NCBI GenBank assembly: GCA_011109175.1
Contig: RDEW01000027.1
Span: forward strand, 581,827 to 645,826
Direction of reading: 5' to 3'
DNA from: Dicyema japonicum
Taxonomy: Eukaryota; Dicyemida; Rhombozoa; Dicyemidae
DNA length: 64,000 nt
Positions 53,677 to 64,000 of the stretch are shown here, piece by piece. A program made the translations under genes and the position numbers. Each line of letters starts with the position of its first letter. The first letter of the stretch is position 1. A model generated the notes under the pieces. It made no database searches, was not told where the DNA came from, and saw only the letters and a list, made by a program, of their open reading frames with translations.

Positions 53677-56600
53677 ATGAGATGGAATTATGTAAAAATG
53701 ATACAACGAGTTAAGAAGAGAAAGAAATCGTATAGTCAAGTAGGAAAAAGGAAATTTATGTCAAGAAAGTTGACGAACGTGTCAGTGAAATTGATAAGTT
53801 GGGAAACAAAACACAAATGTTTCGAGCAGTTCGTCTTTTGCAGAGGGGAATTCAACCTACGAATATTTGTATTCACGACAGTCAAGGAAGAAATGTATTG
53901 GATAATGAAGAAAAAACTGAGATTATTGCCGAATATTTTTGAGGACTTTCGAATGAAAATGAAACCTCAGATGTGGAGCCATTTGAGAAATCACCAAGAA
54001 GCCTGAATCTACCGATATCTACAGAGGAAACTAACCTGGCAATCATTAAATTAAACAACAACAGGGGCAGCATACATGGAGAAGACAACATGGAGAAGTG
54101 ATCAAGTATGCACCAGGCGAACTGACAACCCTCATTACAAAGATATCAATAAGGTATTTGATACGCATTCCCCTTGAAATTTGGTGATGGAATTTTGATT
54201 CCTCTGCATAAACCAGGAAATAGCAAAAGACCGATAAAAATCTAAGAGCTGTGATATTACTGGGATCATTGAAAAAGATACTATCTCTGATAACCCTCAG
54301 TCGGATGTCTTCTGATGTTTATGAATTTCTGTCGCCGGGACAGAGTGAGTTCAGAAAGGGACGCTCGACCGCAGATGCTGTTTGGTCCCACAGGTGGATA
54401 TGTGCCATGTGTCAACGATACTGGAGTGATTTTAAAATTTTGGGAGTGGACATGTCCAGTGTGTTTGACACTGTCAACAGAAAAACATTGTTGGACGTTG
54501 CTGGGAGTTTTTTTGATGAGGATAACACAAAACTTGTCCGCTTCCTATTATCACTGAATTAACTGTACGAGTTGGGAACACAACATCGGAGCCTTTCGGA
54601 CAACAGTTGGAAAACCTCAATGGGACTCTATCTCCGATTCTATTCGTCGTATACCTGGAAGCGGTATTGAGAACTCTTAGAACAAAATGTGAAGGATGCA
54701 TGCCGATGGATATGCAGATGACATAGATTTTGTGTCAGAAAATGATTTGGAACTTGGACTTGTTTTAGAGAAAATCCCTGGAGAATTTAAGAATTGGTTT
54801 CTGCGAGTTAATCAGGAAAAGACTGAGCACATAAGAATCACAAGGGAATCAAAATACAGTAGGACCCCGCCCCAATCAAACCCCGGCCCTGGGGCACCCT
54901 CTGTATTTGGGGCGATTTTTTAAATAAATATAATTATAAATGATCTTTTACATTTTTTCACATTTTTCGTTCAATAAATTCAAAATAAAAACCCCGCTTT
55001 TTGGGGCACTTTCTCTATAGAAAATTTAAAAATCTATTATTTTAATTTTATCTTTAATTTATTAATTTTCAAATAATTGTCAGCATGCCTGCGAAGCTTG
55101 GTCGATTAAACATGGATGGCTAGATCGATTTAAAAAGCGACATGAATTACTATTCAAAGTAATTTCGGGTGAAAAAAACTCATCCGACAAAAAAAAAACT
55201 TAGAGTTTTTTTAACAATTACGACAGTTTATTTGAGGAATACGATAAAAAAGATATTTTTAACTGCGACGAAACTTCTCTTTTTATTAAAAAATTCACGT
55301 AGATCATTTGTTTCTTCAAATGATGATTGTTTTGGTAAAACGAAAAGTAAAAGAACGAGTTTCAGTTCTTTTATGCGATGGATATTTTTGATACATGGCT
55401 ACAAAAAATAAACTTGGAAATGGTTCAAAAAACAGGAAAATTTTGATTATTATGGATAATGCACGTTGTCACAAATGTCAGGAATATTCAAACTTATCAT
55501 TTCTTAAACTTCCTAAAAACACAACAGCACTTCTTCAACCTTTAGATATGGGGATCATAAACTCATTCAAATCATGTTATAAGAATGTTCTTTATGAAAT
55601 GATATGTCTTGACGATGCTAATGAATACTATGATGCCCTGTTGAAGATCAATATGAGACAAGTAGTCGCATTTGTGGGAGAAGCATGGACTCGTGTAACA
55701 AAAACTACAATATTGAATTGTTGGAAAAAGATAAATGAGCAAAGAACATTTGTCCATGAAACAAATTCAAAAAAAGAATCCGAATTAATTGATGAACATA
55801 TTTAACAGAACTTGAAATAAATGGAATAGAAGACAATGAGGCTTTGTATAATGGAAATAATGAGATGGATGGGCTATATTTAAAAGATACAATAAAAATT
55901 ATGAATAATCTTGAATCTTCATTATTTAACATTTGTCCTGAAGGGCTTAAAGAATACTATGAATTTAGGATTAAAATTTCAAAAATGCTAAGAAACAAAT
56001 ATTCCATTGGGAACAAAATAACTATTTTTTCATAAATAAATTGATTCCTTTTTGCAATATGAAGCAAAACATTGTATTATAAAAAATAATTATTTAAAAA
56101 TACGAATAGAGAGGTTAAAAATGTAATAATTTAGTATACTCTCTATATTTGGGGCACTTTTCTATTGGGGCGGGGTCCTACTGTATATTGATGAAAATTG
56201 GAGGAAAAAAGGAAATTGGGATCCTTACTTGGTGATAGTGAGGACATGATGTACAGAAGAGTTCTAGCCACTCCCATGTATAAGAAATTGCAGAAGATAT
56301 GGAGTCGACAAAAACTAATAAAAACAAATCTAAGAATAAGACTATACAACGCATATATAAAACCGGTGCATATGTACAACTCGGGTACATGGGGGTCACA
56401 GAGCTAGAGTTCAAGAAAATGAATATATTTCATCGCAAAAAATTACGCAATTCAATGGGCCTAGGTTGGCCCAAGAAGATTTCAAACAATAAATTATACT
56501 CTGTGGCACAATCGAGGCCAATAAGCATCGACATTATTGAATCAAGGTGGAGACTGTTCGGGCACGTCCTCAGAATGGACATAAACGCCCCTGCAAAAAT

Positions 56601-56810
56601 AATAATGGATAATTACTTTAACAGTGAGAACAAACCATCAATCAGAGGAAAACCCAGAGTCACTCACCAGTGGCTCTGAACAAGGATCTTAATGGGATTA
56701 GAAGAAATCATAAATCTACAAAAGACCTAGAAGATCTAAGGACAGATGCGCAAAGCAGAGTGCGATGGAGACGCCTAGTGAAGCAGTTTGTGGAACGTGT
56801 GGCACAAACG
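53677..56810 (+). mobile_element. LINE (non-LTR) split by a Tigger-type insertion
   Basis: From left: KTQMFRAVRLLQRG (about 53810), LLGSLKKILSLITLSRM with SEFRKGRSTADAVW (about 54260-54380), LGVDMSSVFDTVNRKTLL (motif A), LSPILFVVYLEAVLRTL and GYADDIDFV (motif C, about 54715). The DNA transposon at 54857-56183 interrupts it. After it come LLGDSEDMMYRRVLATPMYK, TNLRIRLYNAYIKPVHMYNS, WRLFGHVLRMDINAPA and DLEDLRTDAQSRVRWRRL, the usual C-terminal part. Several frame changes make it inactive. Related pieces lie at 2.97-3.4, 11.8-12.0 and 36.8-37.1 kb. Confidence 0.8.
54857..56183 (+). mobile_element. Tigger/pogo-type DNA transposon with TIRs and TA target duplication
   Basis: It begins CAGTAGGACCCCGCCCCAAT at 54857 and ends with the inverse ATTGGGGCGGGGTCCTACTG at 56164-56183, flanked by TA on both sides (54855-54856, 56184-56185). 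Internal coding remains include LDRFKKRHELLFKVISGE, DIFNCDETSLF (first catalytic Asp), KILIIMDNARCHK (second Asp), LKLPKNTTALLQPLDMGIIN and FKSCYK, the DDE core of pogo/Tigger transposases. The 5' coding part is frame-shifted and the DNA-binding region incomplete, so this copy cannot be autonomous. GGGGCA motifs recur just inside both ends. Confidence 0.92.
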
Positions 56811-57169
56811 GGATTTTAGTTAATATAACGTTCTTTGGTTCTGTGAAAGTGCTTTTTAATAATAATTTCCTCATTGCTCTTAATATTAATCAAATCTTTA
56901 TTCCAAGACCACCATTACGCTGCGATCAGCTTCAAGAGATTCTCTAAACAACTGGATATCAAAGTACCTGCCCGCAAACCGAAAAATGAACTTTACCAAG
57001 AACTATTATCAGACAAGCAAGTCTCAGGTTATCGCCGGATTAAAGAACTCAAAAAAGTATATTCAATTCACCTAAACACCTAAGCAAATACGCAATTAGC
57101 TACCTACGGAAATTTTTAACCTGTTCGTTAACTGGAACACTATCCCCCAAATATGTAAGAACTCGTTCC

Positions 57170-57700
57170 CAATTCTTACAGACCAATCTCATTGACCTCT
57201 ACTATATCAAAAGTGTTAGAAAAGTTGATCCTATCTGAAATTACTATTTCCCTAACTCAATTGAATTTCCAACACGGATTCCGTTCTGGAAGATCAACCA
57301 CGACTTTCTTTCAACGCTTTCACAATTCATTGCGGATGGTTTCAACACTACCTCAAAACACATGCGGACAACAATGGTCTCAATTGACATCAATAAAGCG
57401 TTTGACTCGGTACCGAGGAAACATTTAATTGGAAAAATCTTTGATTCAAAAATTCGCCTTAACTTGAAGCTATGGCTGGCCAATTTTTTTATCTGGAAGA
57501 CGTAGGAGGGTCATCTGTGGCCACCTTAGATCACGATCACATTGCTACCAAAGCTACCAAACGGAGTGCCCCAAGGTTCGTCTTTGTCCCTCACTCTATT
57601 CAACCTTTTCACCACGGGACGCGACATTTGTATCATTGATCTCTTGGAAGAAGTAGAAATGTAAACATCCCACCAACTCATTGGGTCTTCATACATAATC
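57170..57700 (+). mobile_element. RT fragment of another LINE family
   Basis: SYRPISLTSTISKVLEKLIL, FQHGFRSGRSTTT, then (after a frame change) VSIDINKAFDSVPRKHLIGK and NGVPQGSSLS follow the RT motif order of a non-LTR element. The YADD part is not recognisable. The wording differs from the 53.7 kb LINE, so this is a separate family. Confidence 0.7.
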
Positions 57701-57827
57701 TCCGCAACATCTCCCTGTAGCGCAATGTTCACTCTCCTCTTAAATTGAATTTAACGGAAATCAAATAATGTTAACTTTTTTTCTTTTTGAGTCACTGAAG
57801 ACACCCAACTTTGAAGTGATCATCATT

Positions 57828-57925
57828 GATGACGGCGTCACTTGTCAATCCCAGAGGCACCATAGATGCGTGGAACCTTCAACCTTAACAGACAACATCG
57901 AGATTAGAACCCGGAACCATCTGGA
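57828..57925 (-). repeat. tRNA-related SINE-like repeat
   Basis: On the minus strand GGTTCTAATCTC resembles a pol III B box, followed by the body GGTTCCACGCATCTATGGTG, ending GACGCCGTCATCA. The body matches the repeats at 63019-63152 and 15120-15170. Confidence 0.5.
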
Positions 57926-58076
57926 TTTGTGACTGCGCTGATGGGGACATGTCGAAGAGTCTCCATCGACCTCTAAAGACTACCCCCACCTTGTATAAAG
58001 ATTTTATTACTCTGTTACATAAAATAAGCAAATCACTAATAAAAATTTATTATAGAATAAACAATATAACAGCAAA

Positions 58077-60064
58077 TTAATCATCAATGAAATCGTTTGA
58101 GTACTCCTCATCACTTCCCGGCACAACTGTTCCCCTACTTTCATCTAAGCCATCTTCCAGACGACGTTCTTCACCCACTTCCCCAGAAACTGATAAAATT
58201 AAGAAAACCACCATTGGGAGAGATAAACTCTCCCATTATTAAGTCGGACCGAGTCGAGATTTTCTGCATAAACGCATCAAAGACAGACTCCGACTCGACT
58301 TTTGGGCTAAAAATGAGATTGGAGAGGCAAACGTGGAGTCCTCATTAAGATTCGAAAAGAAGGAGTTAAACTGCTTAAAAGTCTCCTCAATATAATTCAG
58401 GAATTCATTATTTTCCAGCAACGAATGCTTCGACAATTCCTTGGTTAAGCGTTTATTTTCCTTAAAGAGCTAAAATGAACCCAAATTCGACCGAAGAGAG
58501 CTGTTCAACCAAATCCTTCTTCTCGTGGTTGGACTTCTTCAGTTGAAGCTTCAAACCGTCAATCTCTTGACGCAATTTGTTGACTTGATGAACGTTGGAT
58601 AGTTTGCTATGGTCGTCAGTCTTTGGGTTGATCCTTCCAATAAGAATTCACGATACCTTAAATTCTCTGATTTTGAAAACGGAGAAATGCTCAGCCAACC
58701 GAACTGCATATACAAACAAAATACAGAGCTTTGGCCATTTCCACAGTTGATTCTCAGTTGCTCGTGAATTCCATCGATGATAATCGTGTCTCAAATAAAC
58801 CATCTACAATACCGATGTCGTTATCTCGGATATCAAAAACGAATAGAGAAGTGTTTAGTCTCAGCATATCAAGCACTGCTTGTCCACCATGAACGGTTAT
58901 CCCAATTCGCTGTAAGTCAACAGCTAAATTAAACAAATTTGAAAGAAGCATTATAGGACTAAACTATTTTCTTATAAGTTACTTAAAAACTAATATATTC
59001 CTAATAAAATAAAAATTTAAATTAAAACAATAAAAATTATTTTTAAAAATAATGAAAACTGCTAAGCGATGTGTGACAAAACAATTTGGTAATACATAAG
59101 TAAAAATTAGATAATACATTAGCATAACAATGACAATTGAATAAAGAATAATCGGCCTACCTTTGACCCAAACGTCATTCTCCAAAGTGTTCGCAATCTC
59201 CTTAACTCCATCATCATTAATCGACGGGTTGTCATTCAAAGTTACACGTCTGAGACAGTTCATTCTGTCAAAATTTGGCAATTGATATCTCAGTGTGTGC
59301 TTCCACGCTTCATCGTGCCTTCTGACGGCATGTGACTACAATAAAAGTTAACCCAACTTTAATCACCGAGCAGAGCAAGGAGACCGAATCGTTCGTCAGA
59401 CCACAGCCACTTAGATTCAGCACAGAAATAGAATCCTGGATTCCCTCAAGAACGGCTAAATTGATACCCACAGCTCACTTTTTGCTCCTTCATCCTCAAT
59501 ACTGGAGTACGCAAAGGAGAGAGATTTTAGCTTTATCTCTGAGGATCTGATGAACTTGCATAATTCTGCCAAATTACTTTAAAAATGCAAATTATGTGGC
59601 CTTTGGTGAGAGACAGGCCCCTCCAGGTGAAGAACCATGAGGGACCTGTCGTAGGAAATCAGACAGTGAGTGATCTGACAAGCCTTCTAATGATAATTGG
59701 ATCATTGATCGATGGGTGGTGCTTTTTAGGAGATCGATTGGTCCGCATGTCGCCCCCCGTTTTATAGACTAAAATATTAAGTAAAGTTAATTTGAGGGAT
59801 TTGAGTAAATTTACAATTTTCAATCGTCCGGATATTCCGAATCGACACCTTCTCCATGTCCCTGTTTACGTTTATGGTGTTGAGGAGAGCGTTCCAGTCG
59901 CACTTTCTAGGATGGAAATAATTTGCTTACTGCAGTTTTTCTGCTTCAATTTCAAGAAATTTAGACCGGGCCATCGTTCTGATGTGGTTGGAGGGAGTGG
60001 AGCTCTCCAGGGAGCATTGCTTGAGATAAACCGCATCAAAGTCAAAATCTTTGTTCGTCATCAT
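58077..60064 (-). CDS. CEP78: CEP78-like centrosomal leucine-rich-repeat protein
   Basis: CEP78 is a centriolar/ciliary protein with N-terminal leucine-rich repeats and a C-terminal coiled coil. ATG 60064-60062 opens MMTNKDFDFDAVYL. After a 24-nt intron, KCDWNALLNTINVNRDMEKV matches relatives' VDWAPLLSTLKINKDLPLV. Later exons give SISVLNLSGCGLTNDSVSLL, then (22-nt intron) SHAVRRHDEAWKHTLRYQLP, RMNCLRRVTLNDNPSINDDG, ENDVWVK and, after an intron of about 230 nt, VDLQRIGITVHGGQAVLDML and TSLFVFDIRDNDI, all aligning with CEP78. The C-terminal half is coiled-coil-like and ends in an acidic tail, SDEEYSNDFIDD. Its presence implies centriole/cilium genes in this organism. Confidence 0.85.
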
Positions 60065-60273
60065 TTCGAAATAGTAGTTTCTTTAATTATATAACAAAAA
60101 TGCTACGTCGAGAACGCTGGCGGCGTTGTATTTGTGGAACTATAGAAATATTTATGACAAATTTGATTTATTTAATTAAATTATTTTATTATTAATTAAA
60201 TATTTATAGCAGATATTTAACTTGAGAATAATTTGTTCAAATAATTAGTCGGTGTGGTTCTGCTGGTTTCAAA
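60065..60273. promoter_or_regulatory. Bidirectional promoter region between CEP78 and IDH3 alpha
   Basis: The start codons are 209 bp apart on opposite strands, separated by AT-rich DNA. No specific motif identified. Confidence 0.55.
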
Positions 60274-61511
60274 ATGATTCGAGGGGTAGGCTTGTTTTGA
60301 TCATTCTAGGCTATTAGAAAAGTGACGCTGATACCAGGTGATGGAATCGGCCCTGAGATATCGGAATCTGTTCAAAAAATATTCTTGGCCGCTCAAGTAT
60401 ATTAAAATCAATAACCCCAATCTCCTAGGCTCCAATAGAATGGGAGGTGGTTAATGTGACTCCAGTAAAATCTATTGATGGGTCGTATATGATTCCAAGG
60501 GAGTGCATTGAGTCGATGGGGAACACCAAGGTTGGACTAAAGGGTCCCTTAGCTACTCCAATTGGAAAGGGCCACCAGTCTCTCAACCTCCTCCTAAGAA
60601 AGTTTAGCTTTATAATATTCAGGACTTTTAACCTCTTTGCGAATGTCAGACCTTGCAAATCATTGGTTGGATATAAAACCTTGTACGACAACGTTGATGT
60701 GGTGACCATCAGAGAAAACACTGAGGGGGAATACAGTGGTATCGAACACGTGGTTTACATACGCCTTATTTTAGGTGACTCCTGGAGTTGTTCAGAGTAT
60801 TAAACTTATAACGCAGAAGGCTTCTAGGAGAGTAGCCGAATTCGCTTTTAAATATGCACGTGATAACAACCGCAGTGGAGTCACAGCGGTCCACAAGGCT
60901 AACATAATGTTTGGATTTCAAATTGAGTTACTTTAGGCGAATGTCTGATGGTCTCTTCCTTAAGTGCTGTCGACAGGTTGCAGCGGAAAACCCTGATATT
61001 CCCTTTAACGAGATGAATCTTGATACTGTGTGCCTTAATGTACGAGATTTCTGTAAACCTATTAGATGACTCAAAATCCGAGTAACTTTGACTTACTACT
61101 GATGCCGAATCTATACGGGGATATTCTCAGGTCTTCAATTTACGTTAATCCAGTGATTTGTGTGCTGGGCTTATTGGAGGGTTGGGAATCACTCCCAGTG
61201 GGAATATTGGGGAAGAAGGAGCCATTTTTGAATCGGTTGTCATATTCTTTATTCCAGGTCCACGGAACTGCCCCTGATATTGCGGGACTTGACATGGCGA
61301 ACCCGACCGCCTTGCTGTTGAGCAGCTGCATGATGCTCAGATATCTTAATCTGCCTGATCATGCTAATCGTATTGAGAAAGCCTGTCTTAGGGCTATTGC
61401 TGATGCTTCTGTATTATAATTTCTTGATTCCAGGCACTCACTAAAGACTTGGGCGGGGATTCTACTTGTTCTCAGTTTACGAGCGCTGTCATTGACCATC
61501 TTGAGGATTAG
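60274..61511 (+). CDS. IDH3A: NAD-isocitrate dehydrogenase, alpha-type catalytic subunit
   Basis: It oxidises isocitrate to 2-oxoglutarate in the mitochondrial TCA cycle. ATG 60274 encodes only MIRG before a 24-nt intron (60286-60309), then [18 protein letters not shown]. Further introns: 60397-60428 (32), 60602-60622 (21), 60750-60774 (25), 60909-60936 (28), 61040-61065 (26), 61131-61153 (23), 61236-61257 (22) and 61411-61433 (23), all GT...AG with correct phase. The protein shows [85 protein letters not shown] and NPTALLLS, with the catalytic Arg, Tyr, Lys and Asp residues in these motifs. Length about 333 residues. The missing presequence is odd for a mitochondrial enzyme. An upstream exon is possible but not seen. 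Confidence 0.95.
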
Positions 61512-63018
61512 GGACATTTATGCACTAATAATATTGACAGTACTAAAATTCATGCTTACTAATATGCTGTTGTTTATGCTTAGTCTTGTCAAGTGTTCAT
61601 CAACTTGGGGCAATAGGATGATTTAGGCATGGAATTAAGCTGTCTATTGGGAGTACATCCCTGTTTGTAGGACTGGTGTGGGATTATTGAGGGGACTGCA
61701 TTTTGAATCAAGATTGTGATTTATTAGGGTGAGTGATCATGATTAAGATTTATTTGAGTTCTTTTGTTCCACCAGTTGTTAATAGACTGTGGGCATTCCG
61801 TGAATAATGCCCATTCTAAGACTAAGGCGATTTGCCCATAATGGTGTCTCAAGCTCAGAAAATTCATTCATTTTCCCACTTGACACAGTCAGCAACTGTG
61901 CAAGACAAACGAGAGCTGAAGTCGACCGTTTGTCGACCGTTTTACTTTTTTTAAAGATTTCACATCTATTCTTTTACTCCCAGTCTTTTCAAGTGAAGGA
62001 AACTATAGCCTAACATTAAAGTAGCAGCCAATTAACGAAAATTATCATAAGCAACGTTAAGTCACAAATTCGAAAACCTCTAAGGAAACTAAATAATATT
62101 TGAGTTCATTACCAGAACCGATTACTGTATGAGACTGATTACCACGTGACCTTGATTGATTTTTGTAAATTAGACATTAATGGATTTATTATTAGGTGAA
62201 TTACACATTAACGTTTAACCCCAATTCACGATTTTGCCCCCATTTGTGTATAGCGGGCTTTTGAAGACAAATTGAGATTAGTGATTTAGAATCTTTGATT
62301 CCAGGATACGTCATAGTGGGACTCGCACATCTACAATGTTGGCTTAGTCCATCTTTGTGTAGAGGAGTAGATAGAGATCTCTTTTGTCCTCCACTTGTTT
62401 GTTTTTCCGATTGTTTTCTGTAAAGACAACTGGATTGCTTGTCCTTCGCACTATGGAATAGGCCAACATGTAGGAACACTAAAGAGAGAACTTAGAATGA
62501 CAAAGAGGATTTCTGACTTTCACAAGGGACCATAGTGGTTAGAAACATGACGTCTTCTAGAGGAACCTCGAAAATTACTACCTATGTGGGAGTAACAACT
62601 TATTTCAACCAGAAATTCCCAGAACTCCGAGAAAGATTTTATGAGCTCCCCTAAAAAGACTAAAAACCCAGTCACTTGTTTCAGGCGATATTGTTCACAG
62701 ACGTGGGGGATGAATCTTAGTGAAGTGTAAGATCGTCTTCAATCTGAAATAATAGTTTGTACTGCTGAGACGTTAATGAGATATTCTCAAGCATAAGGCA
62801 TAGTCCTTGAAGTCAAATAATGACAGATGGATAGAAGGCGTATGCTGCTCTCGCACTGTGGGGAGATAGAGTTTACAAGTATGACACTGTTAACCACTCT
62901 GAAAGCTTCGTAGGTTTACAAGATCTCACATTTCGCACACAAACATTCGGTTCTGTAAAATGGTTATGTATTTCTCTGTGTCATTTATAGACGATCAGGT
63001 TTCGCAAAAAATGTTCAC
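61512..63018. other. Intergenic, nothing recognised
   Basis: Open frames at 61807-62013 (+) and 62479-62201 (-) carry no motif. No repeats or RNA genes identified. Confidence 0.5.
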
Positions 63019-63152
63019 TGATGACGGCGTTACTCTTCAAACCAAAGCATCGTAGATGCGTGGAACCTGCAACTGTAATGCATAGCAACAGGATTCCAAC
63101 TAGGGGTCATCAGGCTTCTTGCCCGGCACCCATTACACTGTGCCACCAAACG
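63019..63152 (-). repeat. tRNA-derived SINE-like element
   Basis: On the minus strand TGGCACAGTGTAATGG resembles a pol III A box, and AGTTGGAATCC about 30-35 nt later resembles a B box. The body GGTTCCACGCATCTACGATG follows, ending GACGCCGTCATCAG. The body is shared with 57828-57925 and 15120-15170. Confidence 0.55.
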
Positions 63153-63865
63153 TTATGTTATATTATTTATTTAACAAATCAAGACCACGGAAAAACCAAA
63201 CTAATTATCACGTGATCCTGATGCAGTCCAACAGCGACCCGGAGTTCTTTCCTCGTGCCCGCTCATGAACGAACAGGATTATTATTATTAAAAAGCACTC
63301 CCGAGAAAACATAAAATTAGTTAAGTTTCCCTTGTGCCGTATTCCGAATCATCCTCTCCTTCAGTTTCGACCATGATCTTCTGTTGCGCACTAGTTCTCT
63401 AGGTAGTCCAGGTCGTCCGCCATTTCCATTATAATATCAGACGATGTCCACACTCTTGTAACGTAGTGAATCAGGTCCTGATGGACTGCAAATCCAAGAC
63501 CATAATGTAGGCAGGCCAACGGGAGTATAAAAAGGTGGAATTTTCCAAACAGTTCTGTACATTGTACGGTCGTTTTTGTCTGTTGTAGACAGCAGACAGA
63601 GACGTCATATTTGGTTAGATCGCATACCAGTTGGTGTTTCTTGTAAGGTTGTATAAGTCCTCTGCAATTGAAAGATCCCAGAGTGAACGGAGAAGTCGGT
63701 AAGGAATACGAATGAGACAGTGCAATAGAGGTGTCGTCACCACCTCAATCAGAAAAAACGTACAGGATGCTAAAGAAAATTGATAAAAAATATTCAAAAT
63801 CCTGACATATACAATAGAAAAATTAAAAAAAATAAAATAGTAAGAAATTTAAAAAATAAAAGCTG
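63153..63865. other. Intergenic, nothing recognised
   Basis: No conserved frame seen. The right part may be the 5' portion of the LINE fragment that follows. Confidence 0.45.
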
Positions 63866-64000
63866 AATTATCATACGGAGAAAAACCATGGCAAACGCGG
63901 CATTACACAGGCTGAAAAACCTTTTGCTAAAACGGAAAGGGAATAACATAAAACAAAGGATAATGTTATACGACACCTTTATTAAACCAATCCTACTATA
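63866..64000 (+). mobile_element. LINE RT thumb fragment at the window edge
   Basis: The plus strand reads MANAALHRLKNLLLKRKGNN and IKQRIMLYDTFIKPILL, the usual thumb pattern of non-LTR elements (LK.LL...LK.KI.LY.T.IKPILLYG). It continues beyond the window. Confidence 0.6.

Noticed and set aside
57526-57732. Minus-strand open frame opposite the LINE fragment
   Set aside because: It is the mirror of the RT fragment on the plus strand and has no motif of its own.
1-64000. CRISPR arrays, bacterial operons or phage genes
   Set aside because: No spaced identical short repeats, Shine-Dalgarno patterns or bacterial gene clusters occur. Spliced animal genes argue for nuclear DNA.

Overview
The window reads as nuclear DNA of a metazoan with extremely small introns. 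It is AT-rich. Its genes are animal genes: an adhesion-type GPCR, nicastrin, RTEL1, CEP78, NIM1-like kinase, an ankyrin/SOCS-box protein, V-ATPase subunits, eIF3d, MTO1, mitochondrial uL14, IDH3 alpha and a malate dehydrogenase. Almost every conserved reading frame is interrupted by GT...AG introns of about 21-29 nt that must be spliced out to restore the family alignment. Introns this short in an animal recall the dicyemid mesozoans. That placement is inference, not proof. Two single N characters (2327 and 5170) show a draft assembly, and the N at 2327 joins two overlapping copies of the same sequence.

Layout, left to right. 1-500: the last third of an adhesion-GPCR-like receptor. 700-3400: a PHD-finger/reverse-transcriptase retroelement with the scaffold join, next to a second LINE fragment on the other strand. 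5.2-6.2 kb: malate dehydrogenase (+). 8.1-10.5 kb: eIF3d (-). 6.5-7.2 and 10.9-12.5 kb: hAT, LINE and retroelement debris. 13.3-14.3 kb: a head-to-head pair, mitochondrial uL14 (-) and V-ATPase F (+). 14.5-15.9 kb: repeats. 16.1-19.0 kb: V-ATPase a (-). 20.0-22.8 kb: MTO1/MnmG (-), divergent from an ankyrin-SOCS gene (+, 23.1-24.8 kb). 28.2-31.4 kb: a jockey-like LINE and another LINE tail (-). 31.7-36 kb: small and unrecognised genes around GPALPP1 (-). 37.2-39.0 kb: a defective hAT element with terminal inverted repeats and an 8-bp target duplication. 39.2-40.5 kb: NIM1-like kinase (-). 42.7-46.0 kb: RTEL1 (-). 49.2-51.8 kb: nicastrin (-). 53.7-56.8 kb: a LINE split by a Tigger/pogo element. 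58.1-60.1 kb: CEP78 (-), head to head with IDH3 alpha (+, 60.3-61.5 kb). The right end holds a tRNA-derived SINE-like repeat and the start of another LINE fragment.

The host genes are unrelated housekeeping and signalling genes and do not form one pathway. Two encode V-ATPase subunits about 1.7 kb apart. Two are TCA-cycle type dehydrogenases, and both start without an obvious mitochondrial presequence. The most notable signals are the intron-size regime, the altered substrate-binding residues of the malate dehydrogenase, disruptions in otherwise conserved genes (often at homopolymers), a coding-like insert inside MTO1, and nested transposons with clear termini. Exon boundaries were read by eye from splice motifs and remembered family motifs. 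No database search was run.
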